Assembly: GCA_964019135.1 (NCBI GenBank)
Contig: OZ025252.1
Span: forward strand, 7,270,823 to 7,334,822
From: Arenicola marina
Taxonomy: Eukaryota; Annelida; Polychaeta; Arenicolidae
DNA length: 64,000 bases
Direction: 5' to 3'
A program made the position numbers and the translations under genes. A model generated the notes under the pieces. That model was not told where the DNA came from and did no database searches. It saw nothing but the letters and a program-made list of their open reading frames with translations. Of the stretch, positions 52,901-61,100 are shown one piece after another (position 1 is the first letter of the stretch; every line of letters starts with the position of its first letter).

Positions 52901-53772
52901 CCCCATGCAGTAAAGTGCCTTACAATTTGTTCATAATTAACTGCCTGTACCTAAACATTGGGGTCATTGTTAAGGGATAGTTGATTGATAAATTGAATTT
53001 ATCAGTTTGAGGCACGACATAAATCACTCCGTTCTACGTTGTATTTAAAGTCATATATTCTGAAATTGTTTGTATTACCAACCTCTTCTCCATGTCAAAT
53101 AAGTCTATAGGAATACTGTCTTGAATTTAAATCCTAAAAGCCTGTGGGCTATCCGGAGAAAAGCACATTTGTTCACCGGAGCAGAAGTTGGTGGCCGGCT
53201 TTATATCCCTGCGCGCCTGTTCGCTGTTCGGTATTCTGTGCGATGTCGACCGCGACTCGCTATCACGTCCGCGCGCGTTATAAATATACCGCGCAGTTTT
53301 ATGTTGAAATTGTTGTTTTACAGATTCAAAGAGATATAAAACATATGCATCATAATTTTGAGATATTTTTAGTCTTGATTCTAAAAAATCTGGATAGTGC
53401 ATATAAGTAGGCTGCTTTAACCTAGTGGGTAAGACAGGGGGTGGGGGGGTGGGGGGGGGGGAGAGGCGGCACATGTAGTGGGCGCACCCCCCAAAATGGC
53501 CCGAGGAAGGGTGCAGTCCGCTAGCACACACTAAGCTCCTGAAAGTAGAGTCAGCCCCTAAATATAATTTAACGCGTTCCATACTCTGAATGTTTCTCCA
53601 TTTCCAGAACATCGGCTTCAGCAACCAGACGTACCGTCAGCGGGACGCTGATGATTCCGCTACGCCCCCTAGCGGGGAGAGTGCACCAGGCGCTGATCTC
53701 ACGGAGACAGATGGAGCCACTCTCTCTAACATCACCTTGGAGGGCTTCCTTGGCGACGAGAGCAAGGCTTGA
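28940..53772 (+). CDS. Large type I membrane protein with antistasin, WAP, thyroglobulin-1, Kunitz and SEA domains (gene level)
   Basis: About 35 exons read as one frame of 5,523 nt including the stop (1,840 residues); most internal borders are phase 1, typical of shuffled modules. Order: signal peptide; acidic then GGASG-repeat region; EGF; antistasin; Cys module; antistasin; Cys module; WAP; thyroglobulin-1; antistasin; Cys module; lustrin-like; WAP; thyroglobulin-1; NPCGGC module; linkers; WAP; Kunitz; thyroglobulin-1; Cys module; Kunitz; Cys module; thyroglobulin-1; SEA-like; Ser/Thr stalk; transmembrane helix; 67-residue tail. Antistasin, WAP, Kunitz and many thyroglobulin-1 domains inhibit proteases, so a membrane-tethered (perhaps shed) inhibitor scaffold is inferred. 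I know of no named gene with this exact order. Exact start of the third antistasin exon and donor of the Gly-rich exon are less certain. Confidence 0.88.
29489..30533 (+). CDS. Acidic N-terminus and 16-residue Gly-rich repeats
   Basis: A long exon. An acidic start is followed by about eleven 16-residue repeats alternating GGASGKGSGFRPHFPQ and GGASGSGSGIRPSVPP, then a degenerate tail (GLHHGNWPVGGIARP). The DNA unit is 48 bp with a 96-bp dimer. The composition suggests a flexible, basic, extended or matrix-like segment. The donor at GG|GTTTGT (30534) is chosen because its phase 2 matches the EGF exon. Confidence 0.85.
31008..31144 (+). CDS. EGF-like domain exon
   Basis: This exon reads VTCNVSECLNGASCVEHGFR, then RCICPPGFHGGRCQ, an EGF with six cysteines in the C-x4-C-x5-C..C-x-C-x8-C pattern. 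No calcium-binding consensus is evident. Confidence 0.9.
31482..31585 (+). CDS. Antistasin-like domain 1
   Basis: It reads QCAFQCTKQCVYGYETDAAG, then SCYTCTCRDNPCK. The C..C...C..G...D..G-C..C-x-C pattern is that of antistasin inhibitors. It ends at phase 0 and pairs with the next Cys module. Confidence 0.9.
31956..32055 (+). CDS. Cys-rich module after antistasin 1
   Basis: The exon reads DAYCHIDEVCRLTKDRCLRV, then PCPPPRPTCVPKP. The same paired layout (DPC-K, then C-x5-C..C..C) recurs at 32970 and 36893. I cannot name the fold. The donor is GTTAGT. Its last 15 bases plus donor seed the array that follows. Confidence 0.8.
32041..32475 (+). repeat. 39-bp array seeded by exon end and donor
   Basis: About eleven units repeat GTACCAAGGCCAAGTAAGT plus a TATCTAGTTGTTTCT spacer. 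The unit head copies the exon end GTACCCAAGCCAA|GTTAGT. Many copies have a better donor (AAGTAAGT) than the native one. Confidence 0.92.
32560..32669 (+). CDS. Antistasin-like domain 2
   Basis: The exon reads ACPTITCKCRYGSLVDNVGC, then PTCICRDNPCE. It is phase 1 to 0 with donor GTAAGT. Its layout is the same as antistasin 1. Confidence 0.9.
32970..33075 (+). CDS. Cys-rich module after antistasin 2
   Basis: It reads MTLCDNGMNCVLQRQDCKDT, then DSCNREGFFKAVCRL. It is phase 0 to 1. The donor is GTGGGT at 33076, with GTAAAG five bases downstream as an alternative. The donor region is copied in the following array. Confidence 0.8.
33071..34345 (+). repeat. 25-bp array starting at a splice donor, with higher-order repeats
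   Basis: About 45 units of 21-25 bp with the core GTGGGTGAAGTCTCGTCCTG start at the donor GTGGGTAAAGTCTCGT. A block ending with TTGAACCACTTACAGATATG and about 40 further bases recurs at about 33450, 33650, 33968 and 34330, marking higher-order duplication. The array fills most of the intron up to the WAP exon. Confidence 0.95.
34409..34905 (+). CDS. WAP domain 1 (two exons)
   Basis: Exons 34409-34494 and 34764-34905. The first gives GQCPLMANPIPPHLMIARPP; the second gives SCERQCDNDTDCYGLQKCCP, then NGCGRGCVMPRLT. All eight cysteines of the four-disulfide core are visible across the two exons. Confidence 0.92.
34886..35580 (+). repeat. 33-bp in-frame array seeded by the WAP exon end and donor
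   Basis: About 20 units of 33 bp with TGTCATGCCTCGGTTGACAG followed by GTACATCATT. In the WAP frame each unit encodes CVMPRLTGTSL. Five extra units stay open before TAG at 35094. Each of these carries the donor G|GTACAT in the same phase 1. Confidence 0.97.
35585..35632 (+). mobile_element. SINE family A tail fragment next to a splice acceptor
   Basis: GGTTAAAGCGTCTTGAATAT followed by ACAGCAAACGAACCAACC matches the 3' tail of the family A SINE. It ends about nine bases before the acceptor AG (35640-35641) of the thyroglobulin exon, so it provides the branch-site region. Confidence 0.7.
35642..35848 (+). CDS. Thyroglobulin type-1 domain 1
   Basis: It reads ACVAELELRSETNGTGQVPK, CTRDGLYHSRQCQVYDSGQ and CYCADIYTGHIIRGT. 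The C..C..DG.Y...QC..C-x-C pattern is diagnostic, but the usual CWCVD is CYCAD. Phase 1 to 1. Confidence 0.92.
36287..36402 (+). CDS. Antistasin-like domain 3
   Basis: It reads SCPDMTCKKDCPFGFVENGE, then GCPTCYCSPDPCK. The acceptor chosen is AATCTCAG at 36286 because its phase fits the previous exon. An acceptor at 36265 is also in phase and would add seven residues. Confidence 0.85.
36665..36845 (+). repeat. 30-bp array before an acceptor
   Basis: About six units with CATATCATAGAATACAATTT, then TACCTGT. The array ends about 45 bp before the acceptor at 36892. Confidence 0.92.
36893..36986 (+). CDS. Cys-rich module after antistasin 3
   Basis: The exon reads SDVCPSELVCAVLRYPCRGR, then DNCTYLTACI. 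It is phase 0 to 1, the third instance of the antistasin-plus-module pairing. Confidence 0.8.
37186..37332 (-). mobile_element. tRNA-derived SINE with duplicated B-box segment
   Basis: On the minus strand GTCACCAGTTGGCCTAGTAA is the head and GGTTCGAACC the B-box. A block of about 48 bp (GGGTTCGAACCACGCACCGC and its flank) is present twice. A related remnant lies at 7640-7720. Confidence 0.65.
37705..37905 (+). CDS. Lustrin-type cysteine-rich domain
   Basis: It reads FCREGEPLMDENRVVRCDVA, GDTCPTTHQCQPMAA and IGMCCPKSRQ. The C..G.PL....C....CP..H.C.....G.CCP layout is that of lustrin/EB-like repeats in invertebrate matrix proteins. Phase 1 to 1. Confidence 0.75.
38328..38474 (+). CDS. WAP domain 2
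   Basis: It reads AGECPDVDVMTSLMYSCTTQ, CLRDSDCASPLKCCSSPCG and RDCVFPS. All eight WAP cysteines are in a single phase 1-1 exon. Confidence 0.93.
38485..38800. mobile_element. GGATCCAG-type element with G/C runs
   Basis: It starts GGCGGATCCAGGGAAGGGGG and ends in CCTGCATCCACCCCTGC, roughly complementary. The interior has long C and G runs. A related stretch ending AAAATCCTGGATCAGCCCTT lies at 54600-54800. It resembles the dispersed GGATCCAGG elements of marine invertebrates. Confidence 0.45.
39133..39776 (+). CDS. Thyroglobulin type-1 domain 2 (two exons)
   Basis: Exon 39133-39220 gives SCQTALEEAILILEEYPALP. Exon 39646-39776 gives RCHYNGTWQRVQCHDGFGVC, then WCVDSQGGRVPGTQRRG. Together they supply the domain, including QC..C-WCVD and the GT turn. 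Confidence 0.9.
40191..40731 (+). CDS. Linker exon and NPCGGC Cys-rich module
   Basis: A 27-nt exon (40191-40217, PRTDIDQP) joins 40570-40731, which reads VCPPHQPVHICPVHLCLTSR, CEAHPGALCRVNPCGGC and KVQFLDNDNNPVECFQ. The C-x4-C...C-x-NPCGGC layout recurs at 45553 and 46835. I do not assign a named family. Confidence 0.8.
41326..42297 (+). CDS. Linker segment (three exons)
   Basis: Exons 41326-41526 (KYCTGSTPCDFGGTIEAVTR and on), 41747-41908 (EYSTCEKRDSHVTEVLRMRA, likely helical) and 42184-42297 (Gly/Pro-rich, NQYLLPPGGGDD). All are phase 1-1 with good splice sites. The first has five Cys but no family match that I recognise. Confidence 0.75.
42675..42818 (+). CDS. WAP domain 3
   Basis: It reads AECPSDDFLRTVYDNLCVEQ, CQRDVSCGPGMLCCPSHCG and HVCVPTR, with eight cysteines in the four-disulfide-core order. 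Phase 1-1. Confidence 0.93.
43188..43373 (+). CDS. Kunitz domain 1, non-canonical reactive loop
   Basis: It reads RCFYSKTEDLCPGEDKEPAS, TQWYYDAEGGECRQFQHGGC and GGSDHVFPSVQDCMEACS. All six Kunitz cysteines and QF..GGCGG are present. The loop after the second Cys is P-G-E-D with an insertion, so a standard basic P1 residue is absent and trypsin-type inhibition is doubtful. Confidence 0.9.
43413..43960 (+). mobile_element. SINE family A copy split by insertion of a second copy
   Basis: The head (43413-43511) ends in TTCGAGCCCGC, and the tail (about 43775-43960) resumes at TCGAGCCCCGC. A full copy (about 43512-43774, GGCCGGCGAGATAGCTCAGT to ACCAACCAACCAAT) sits between them. The repeated CGAGCCC(C)GC looks like the target duplication. 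Confidence 0.8.
44529..44690 (+). CDS. Thyroglobulin type-1 domain 3, N-terminally short
   Basis: It reads GVVQLTCRVDGAFTNSVCHQ, GLCWCVSAEGVPTAGTLTRA and ILCDIH. The C..DG.F...C..G-L-CWCV..G core is clear, but the first Cys and helix of a standard domain are not in this exon. Confidence 0.85.
45152..45741 (+). CDS. Small linker exon and NPCGGC-type module 2
   Basis: A 33-nt exon (45152-45184, NPMIELNTPA) and exon 45553-45741, which reads VCPDGSVPSICMDQCSQATC, HPATPMDTDAAVTAFM and ACLADPCSDCAVRQVD. The second exon resembles the module at 40570 with GG replaced by SD. Confidence 0.78.
46149..46316 (+). CDS. Kunitz domain 2, canonical
   Basis: It reads MCEQPSEPGPCKAKVNRWAF, DQASQRCRPFVYGGCQGNAN and NFASEHDCQLQCG. 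GPCKA places Lys at P1, and FVYGGC..N.NNF is intact, so trypsin-like serine protease inhibition is likely by family knowledge. Phase 1-1. Confidence 0.95.
46835..47002 (+). CDS. Cys-rich module 3 (PDPCSC type)
   Basis: It reads LLCPDDPVHQVEVCDVTCEH, ARCDRFPEALCIPDPCSCQP and VFLDVQTMKPVTCQE. It is the same module as at 40570 and 45553. The donor is GTGTGT at phase 1. Confidence 0.8.
47348..47578 (+). CDS. Thyroglobulin type-1 domain 4
   Basis: It reads SLCERQRAEIGRQSLLTAGH, YVPQCATDGAYVPKQCSDDG and GYCWCVDDAGEPLAHT. It is a complete domain with six Cys, QC..DG.Y...QC and CWCVD in one exon. Phase 1-1. Confidence 0.95.
48088..49848 (+). CDS. SEA-like domain (three exons)
   Basis: Exons 48088-48175 (IKTLAVEVRFAFPNAFSTIA), 48809-48872 (VLIEVIAMELNVSATYIRDM) and 49753-49848 (VSPGSIIVQFAVRADQSLTI). 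Position next to a stalk and membrane helix, the strand-helix pattern and the P-G-S-I-I-V motif match SEA domains, which self-cleave between G and S. The match is by pattern only. Confidence 0.7.
48293..48336. repeat. 44-bp near-perfect palindrome
   Basis: TGCTTCTGACCAAC and its exact complement flank an AT core of about 16 nt that is itself palindromic. It lies in an intron of the SEA region and could extrude as a cruciform or form an RNA hairpin. Confidence 0.9.
48873..49752. other. Intron within the SEA segment, no gene seen
   Basis: No supported exon was found apart from the flanking SEA exons. A G-run occurs near 49590. Confidence 0.5.
50100..52235 (+). repeat. 79-bp array, about 27 units, with 13-unit higher-order repeat
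   Basis: The unit contains GGATTGGATTGAACACGATT, GAATACCGCATGTATATAAA and TAATCCAAATTAGGTAGAAC. A rare TTTATTTTTGAATACCGC variant at 50141 recurs at 51168, 1,027 bp (13 units) later, with the same variant order around it. First and last units share GATGGAAATGAACACG. The array ends about 45 bp before the transmembrane exon. Confidence 0.97.
52285..52551 (+). CDS. Ser/Thr stalk and transmembrane helix
   Basis: It reads LMRGEFSLMFYHEVYTADPG, a Ser/Thr-rich stretch (APSTTAASDSGSDTGAS), then the hydrophobic span VLVSGVVFPAITLVAVILAL plus VV. The next exon begins IIRKRRGKG, a basic stop-transfer signal, so topology is type I. Confidence 0.9.
52825..53772 (+). CDS. Cytoplasmic tail (two exons) and stop
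   Basis: Exon 52825-52863 (IIRKRRGKGTFHD) and exon 53608-53772 (NIGFSNQTYRQRDADDSATP, then an acidic Ser/Thr tail ending GFLGDESKA and TGA). The NIGFSNQTY patch has a tyrosine in a context like endocytic or PTB motifs, but the NPxY consensus is not exact. Confidence 0.88.
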
Positions 53773-53803
53773 GGACAGCAACCCAGACAACCGCACTTGT
53801 ATT

Positions 53804-53809
53804 AATAAA
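53804..53809 (+). terminator. Polyadenylation signal of the membrane-protein gene
   Basis: AATAAA lies 32 bases after the TGA at 53772, a normal position for a short 3' UTR. Confidence 0.75.
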
Positions 53810-54139
53810 TGAAAGACAATGACGTACATATATATGTAACGAGTGTATTTAATACAGTGTTCTGATGTTGAGCTACTTAAATATATATTTTTAGGGGGTA
53901 TATGTATAGGCTAGCTACAGCAGACACGCCGTCACTGTGCGATTATTTAACACTTACAATGCGATGTATGAGTTTACTATGTGCTTCTGTTAGATTAATT
54001 AAAATAAGGTGCAACCAGGTGGATTGCTTTCGAACTATAGCCATGAAGTGAAGTGTCCATGCAGTGTATCGATGTTGCTTGATTTGGTGCAGCGGAAGGA
54101 GCTGTCGATCTGCTTCTAAATGAAACCATTTGTATGGCT

Positions 54140-54545
54140 TTCTCAGTCCGAGGGAAGTCCAGTTCATCGTTACGTCACGCTTGTGGGAAACCACGTTTAA
54201 ATACGTTTATGGCAACGTCATGTGTGAATGAAGTCACGTTTATGGCTGAGTCACGTCTGAAGGAAGTCACGTTTACGGTTACGTTACGCCAGAAGGAGTC
54301 ACGTTTACGTTTGCGGTTAGGTCAGAAGGAATCACGTTTATGGTTACATTACGTGTGAAGGAAGTCACGTTTCCGTTTATCTTTACGCCACGTCTGAAGG
54401 AAGCCACGTTTATGGTTGCGTCACATGTGAAGGAAGTGACGTGTATGTTTATGTCACGTAGGAAGGATGTCACGTATGAAGGATGTCATGAAGAAAATCA
54501 TGTTTATGGTGACATCACGTCTGAAGGAAGCCACGTTAATAGCTT
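54140..54545 (+). repeat. Degenerate array rich in TCACGT
   Basis: About fourteen units of 24-33 bp with GAAGGAAGTCACGTTTATGG. Each has a TCACGT/ACGTCA-like core resembling half CRE or E-box sites. It is downstream of the membrane-protein gene. Confidence 0.85.
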
Positions 54546-54599
54546 TGATTTAGCCAAGCCAAGTGACAGCCAAGATACAATTGTCATTTACGACCTTAA

Positions 54600-54800
54600 G
54601 GTCTGGATCGAGCGTCCAAGCCATTCATAAGGGGATGGGGGACTGACACCCGGGGGGGGGGGGCGTTTATATTGCAAACTATACCCCCCCCCCACCCCCT
54701 TTTGGTGTGATGCCCCGGTCTCTAAGTTGTTCGGAGCCCTCCCCGACACCCCTTCCACCCCCTTCTAAAATCCTGGATCAGCCCTTGCGGCAGGGTCCTG
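54600..54800. mobile_element. GGATCCAG-type element, second copy
   Basis: G- and C-runs with AAAATCCTGGATCAGCCCTT at one end, akin to the 38485 element. Boundaries are unclear. Confidence 0.35.
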
Positions 54801-55129
54801 CAATGTGCAATATGTATAATCCCCCCTCCCCACGTCCATTCTACCTCCTCGTGGTCACCCTCAAAACATTCCAGGGACGTTATGCTTTAGCCCACCATGG
54901 AACATAAGGACAGACTGCCAGTGCGAGTCATGACCATTTAAAGAAGTGGAGTGCATGGGATCACGTGGTTATCGCACGTGGCCACCTAGCGGTGACCTTG
55001 AAGCCGCGCCAGACGCGTTTGTGGCCAATGATGCAATCACTGTGAGGTGAGGGTGTGAAGGTATATATAGGTGAGAGACACTCATAACCTCATTATAGGC
55101 GTCTCCTGGGAGCCGCGTGTCAATAAAAC

Positions 55130-58100
55130 GTCTGGGGCAGAGGAGAGGAGGTTGGCGGAGCGGAGTGGGGGGGGGGGGGGATGGGGGAGAGAAGCAGGGT
55201 GGGGAGCGGAGGGGGGGAAAGATGGGGGAGAGGAGTCGCGGAGGAGGGGGAGAAGTAGGGGGGAGAGAAGGGGGGAGAAGCAGGGTGAGGGAGAGGAGGG
55301 GGAGGGGGAGAAGCAGGGTGAGGGAAAGGAAGGGGAAGAAGCAGGGTGAGGGAGAGGATGGGGGAGAAGCAGGGTGAGGGAAAGGAAGGAGGAGAAGCAG
55401 GGTGACCGAGAGAAGGGGGGAGAAGCAGGGTGAGGGAGAGGAAGGGGGAGAAGCAGGGTGAGGGCGAGGAGGGGGAAAAGCAGGGTGAGGGAGAGGAGGG
55501 GGAGAAGCAGGGTGAGAGAGAGGAAGGGGGAGAAGCAGGGTGAGGGCGAGGAGGGGGAAAAGCAGGGTGAGGGAGAGGAGGGGGAGAAGCAGGGTGAGAG
55601 AGAGGAAGGGGGAGAAGCAGGGTGAGGGCGAGGAGGGGGAAAAGCAGGGTGAGGGAGAGGAGGGGGGAGAAGCAGTTTGCGGGAGAGGAAGGGGGAGAAG
55701 CAGGGTGAGGGAGAGGAAGGAGGAGAAGCAGGGTGAGAGAGAGAAGGGGGGAGAAGCAGGGTGAGGGAAAGGAAGGAGGAGAAGCAGGGTGAGGGAGAGG
55801 AAGGGGGAGAAGCAGGGTGAGGGCGAGGAGGGGGAAAAGCAGGGTGAGGGAGAGGAGGGGGAGAAGCAGGGTGAGAGAGAGGAAGGGGGAGAAGCAGGGT
55901 GAGGGCGAGGAGGGGGAAAAGCAGGGTGAGGGAGAGGAGGGGGAGAAGCAGGGTGAGAGAGAGGAAGGGGGAGAAGCAGGGTGAGGGCGAGGAGGGGGAA
56001 AAGCAGGGTGAGGGAGAGGAGGGGGGAGAAGCAGTTTGCGGGAGAGGAAGGGGGAGAAGCAGGGTGAGGGAGAGGAAGGAGGAGAAGCAGGGTGAGAGAG
56101 AGAAGGGGGGAGAAGCAGGGTGAGGGAAAGGAAGGAGGAGAAGCAGGGTGAGGGAGAGGAAGGGGGAGAAGCAGGGTGAGGGCGAGGAGGGGGAAAAGCA
56201 GGGTGAGGGAGAGGAGGGGGAGAAGCAGGGTGAGAGAGAGGAAGGGGGAGAAGCAGGGTGAGGGCGAGAAGGGGGAAAAGCAGGGTGAGGGAGAGGAGGG
56301 GGAGAAGCAGGGTGAGAGAGAGGAAGGGGGAGAAGCAGGGTGAGGGCGAGGAGGGGGAAAAGCAGGGTGAGGGAGAGGAGGGGGGAGAAGCAGTTTGCGG
56401 GAGAGGAAGGGGGAGAAGCAGGGTGAGGGAGAGGAAGGAGGAGAAGCAGGGTGACCGAGAGAAGGGGGGAGAAGCAGGGTGAGGGAGAGGAAGGGGGAGA
56501 AGCAGGGTGAGGGAGAGGAGGGGGAAAAGCAGGGTGAGGGAGAGGAGGGGGGAGAAGCAGTTTGCGGGAGAGGAAGGGGGAGAAGCAGGGTGAGGGAGAG
56601 GAGGGGGAGAAGCAGGGTGAGAGGGAGGAGGGGGAGAAGCAGGGTGAGAGAGAGGAGGGGGGAGAAGCAGGGTGAGGGAAAGGAAGGGGAGAAGCAGGGT
56701 GAGGGAGAGGAAGGGGGAGAAGCAGGGTGAGGGAGAGGAGGGGGGAGAAGCAGGGTGAGGGAAAGGAAGGGGGAGAAGCAGGGTGAGGGAGAGGAAGGGG
56801 GAGAAGCAGGGTGAGGGAGAGGAGGGGGGAGAAGCAGGGTGAGGGAGAGGATGGGGAGAAGCAGGGTGAGAGAGAGGAGGGGGGAGAAGCAGGGTGAGGG
56901 CGAGAAGGGGGAGAAGCAGGGTGACCGAGAGAAGGGGGGAGAAGCAGGGTGAGGGAGAGGAAGGGGGAGAAGCAGGGTGAGGGCGAGGAGGGGGAAAAGC
57001 AGGGTGAGGGAGAGGAGGGGGAAGAAGCAGTTTGCGGGAGAGGAAGGAGGAGAAGCAGGGTGAGGGCGAGGAAGGGGGAGAAGCAGGGTGACCGAGAGAA
57101 GGGGGGAGAAGCAGGGTGAGGGAGAGGAAGGGGGAGAAGCAGGGTGAGGGCGAGGAGGGGGAAAAGCAGGGTGAGGGAGAGGAGGGGGGAGAAGCAGTTT
57201 GCGGGAGAGGAAGGGGGAGAAGCAGGGTGAGGGAGAGGAGGGGGAGAAGCAGGGTGAGAGGGAGGAGGGGGAGAAGCAGGGTGAGGGAGAGGAGGGGGGA
57301 GAAGCAGGGTGAGGGAAAGGAAGGGGAGAAGCAGGGTGAGGGAGAGGAAGGGAGAAAAGCAGGGTGAGGGAGAGGAAGGGGGAGAAGCAGGGTGAGGGAG
57401 AGGAGGGGGGAGAAGCAGGGTGAGGGAAAGGAAGGGGGAGAAGCAGGGTGAGGGAGAGGAAGGGGAAGAAGCAGGGTGAGGGAGAGGAGGGGGGAGAAGC
57501 AGGGTGAGGGAGAGGATGGGGAGAAGCAGGGTGAGAGAGAGGAGGGGGGAGAAGCAGGGTGAGGGAAAGGAAGGGGGAGAAGCAGGGTGAGGGAGAGCAA
57601 GGGGGAGAAGCAGGGTTAGGGAGAGGAGGGGGGAGAAGCAGGGTGAGGGAGAGGAGGGGGGAGAAGGAGGGTGAGGGAAAGGAAGGGGGAGAAGCAGGGT
57701 GAGGGAGAGGAAGGGGGAGAAGCAGGGTGAAGGAGAGGAGGGGGGAGAAGCAGGGTGAGGGAGAGGAGGGGGAGAAGCAGGGTGAGAGAGAGGAGGGGGG
57801 AGAAGCAGGGTGAGGGAAAGGAATTAAGGGGGAGAAGCAGGGTGAGGGAGAGCAAGGGGGAGAAGCAGGGTGAGGGAGAGAAAGGGGGAGAAGCAGGGTG
57901 AGGGAGAGGAAGGGGGGAGAAGCAGGGTGAGGGAGAGGAAGGGGGAGAAGCAGGGTGAGGGAGAGGAGGGGGGAGAAGCAGGGTGAGGGAGAGGAGGGGG
58001 AGAAGCAGGGTGAGAGAGAGGAGGGGGGAGAAGCAGGGTGAGGGAAAGGAAGGGGGAGAAGCAGGGTGAGGGAGAGGAAGGGGGAGAAGCAGGGTGACCG

Positions 58101-61100
58101 AGAGAAGGGGGGAGAAGCAGGGTGAGGGAGAGGAAGGGGGAGAAGCAGGGTGAGGGCGAGGAGGGGGAAAAGCAGGGTGAGGGAGAGGAGGGGGGAGAAG
58201 CAGTTTGCGGGAGAGGAAGGGGGAGAAGCAGGGTGAGGGAGAGGAGGGGGAGAAGCAGGGTGAGAGGGAGGAGGGGGAGAAGCAGGGTGAGGGAGAGGAG
58301 GGGGGAGAAGCAGGGTGAGGGAAAGGAAGGGGAGAAGCAGGGTGAGGGAGAGGAAGGGAGAAAAGCAGGGTGAGGGAGAGGAAGGGGGAGAAGCAGGGTG
58401 AGGGAGAGGAGGGGGGAGAAGCAGGGTGAGGGAAAGGAAGGGGGAGAAGCAGGGTGAGGGAGAGGAAGGGGGAGAAGCAGGGTGAGGGAGAGGAGGGGGG
58501 AGAAGCAGGGTGAGGGAGAGGATGGGGAGAAGCAGGGTGAGAGAGAGGAGGGGGGAGAAGCAGGGTGAGGGAAAGGAAGGGGGAGAAGCAGGGTGAGGGA
58601 GAGCAAGGGGGAGAAGCAGGGTTAGGGAGAGGAGGGGGGAGAAGCAGGGTGAGGGAGAGGAGGGGGGAGAAGGAGGGTGAGGGAAAGGAAGGGGGAGAAG
58701 CAGGGTGAGGGAGAGGAAGGGGGAGAAGCAGGGTGAAGGAGAGGAGGGGGGAGAAGCAGGGTGAGGGAGAGGAGGGAGAGAAGCAGGGTGAGAGAGAGGA
58801 GGGGGGAGAAGCAGGGTGAGGGAAAGGAATTAAGGGGGAGAAGCAGGGTGAGGGAGAGCAAGGGGGAGAAGCAGGGTGAGGGAGAGAAAGGGGGAGAAGC
58901 AGGGTGAGGGAGAGGAAGGGGGGAGAAGCAGGGTGAGGGAGAGGAAGGGGGAGAAGCAGGGTGAGGGAGAGGAGGGGGGAGAAGCAGGGTGAGGGAGAGG
59001 AGGGGGAGAAGCAGGGTGAGAGAGAGGAGGGGGGAGAAGCAGGGTGAGGGAAAGGAAGGGGGAGAAGCAGGGTGAGGGACAGGAAGGGGGAGAAGCAGGG
59101 TGAGGGAGAGGAGGGGGGAGAAGCAGGGTGAGGGAGAGGAGGGGGAGAAGCAGGGTGAGAGAGAGGAGGGGGGAGAAGCAGGGTGAGGGAAAGGAATTAA
59201 GGGGGAGAAGCAGGGTGAGGGAGAGCAAGGGGGAGAAGCAGGGTGAGGGAGAGAAAGGGGGAGAAGCAGGGTGAGGGAGAGGAAGGGGGGAGAAGCAGGG
59301 TGAGAGAGAGGAGGGGGAGAAGCAGGGTGAGGGAGAGGAGGGGGGAGAAGCAGGGTGAGGGAAATGAAGGGGGAGAAGCAGGGAGAGGGAGAGGAGGGGA
59401 GAAGCAGGGTGAGGGAGAGGAGTGTGGAGAAGCAGGGTGAGGGAGAGGAGGGGGAGAAGCAGGGTGAGGGAGAGGAGGGGGGAGAAGCAGGGGGAGAGAG
59501 AGGAGGGGGGAGAAGCAGGGTGAGGGAGAGGAGGGGGAGAAGCAGGGTGAGGGAGAGGAGTGTGGAGAAGCAGGGTGAGGGAGAGGAGGGGGGAGAAGCA
59601 GGGTGAGGGAAAGGAAGGGGGAGAAGCAGGGTGAGGGAGAGGAAAGAGGAGAAGCAGGGTGACCGAGAGAAGGGGGGAGAAGCAGGGTGAGGGAGAGGAA
59701 GGGGGAGAAGCAGGGTGAGGGCGAGGAGGGGGAGAAGCAGGGTGAGGGAGAGGAGGGGGGAGAAGCAGGGTGAGGGAGAGAAAGGGTGATAAGCAGGGTG
59801 AGGGAGAGGAGGGGGAGAAGCAGGGTGAGGGAGAGGAGGGGAGAAGCAGGGGGAGAGAGAGGAGGGGGGAGAAGCAGGGTGAGGGAAAGGAAGGGGAGAA
59901 GCAGGGTGAGGGAGAGGAAGGGAGAAAAGCAGGTTGAGGGAGAGGAAGGGGGAGAAGCAGGGTGCGGGAGAGGAGGGGGGAGAAGCAGGGTGAGAGAGAG
60001 GAGGGGGGAGAAGCAGGGTGAGAGAGAGGAGGGGGGAGAAGCAGGGTGAGGGAAAGGAAGGGGAGAAGCAGGGTGAGGGAGAGGAAGGGAGAAAAGCAGG
60101 TTGAGGGAGAGGAAGGGGGAGAAGCAGGGTGCGGGAGAGGAGGGGGGAGAAGCAGGGTGAGAGAGAGGAGGGGGGGAGAAGCAGGGTGCGGGAAAGGAAG
60201 GAGGAGAAGCAGGGTGAGGGAGAGGAAGGGGGAGAAGCAGGGTTAGGGAGAGAAGGGGGGAGAAGCAGGGTGAGGGAGAGGAAGGGGGAGAAGCAGGGTT
60301 AGGGAGAGGAGGGAGAGAAGCAGGGTAAGGGAGAGGAGGGGGGAGAAGCAGGGTGAGGGAGAGAAAGGGTGATAAGCAGGGTGAGGGAGAGGAGGGGGAG
60401 AAGCAGGGTGAGGGAGAGGAGGGGGAGAAGCAGGGGGAGAGAGAGGAGGGGGGAGAAGCAGGGTGAGGGAAAGGAAGGGGAGAAGCAGGGTGAGGGAGAG
60501 GAAGGGAGAAAAGCAGGTTGAGGGAGAGGAAGGGGGAGAAGCAGGGTGCGGGAGAGGAGGGGGGAGAAGCAGGGTGAGGGAGAGAAAGGGTGATAAGCAG
60601 GGTGAGGGAGAGGAGGGGGAGAAGCAGGGTGAGGGAGAGGAGGGGGAGAAGCAGGGGAGAGAGAGGAGGGGGGAGAAGCAGGGTGAGGGAAAGGAAGGGG
60701 AGAAGCAGGGTGAGGGAGAGGAAGGGAGAAAAGCAGGTTGAGGGAGAGGAAGGGGGAGAAGCAGGGTGCGGGAGAGGAGGGGGGAGAAGCAGGGTTAGGG
60801 AAAGGAAGGAGGAGAAGCAGGGTGAGGGAGAGGAAGGGGGAGAAGCAGGGTTAGGGAGAGAAGGGGGGAGAAGCAGGGTGAGGGAGAGGAGGGGGAGAAG
60901 CAGGGGGAGAGAGAGGAGGGGGGAGAAGCAGGGTGAGGGAAAGGAAGGAGGAGAAGCAGGGTGAGGGAGAGGAAGGGGGAGAAGCAGGGTTAGGGAGAGA
61001 AGGGGGGAGAAGCAGGGTGAGGGAGAGGAAGGGGGAGAAGCAGGGTTAGGGAGAGGAGGGAGAGAAGCAGGGTCAGAGAGAGGAGGGGGGAGAAGCAGGG

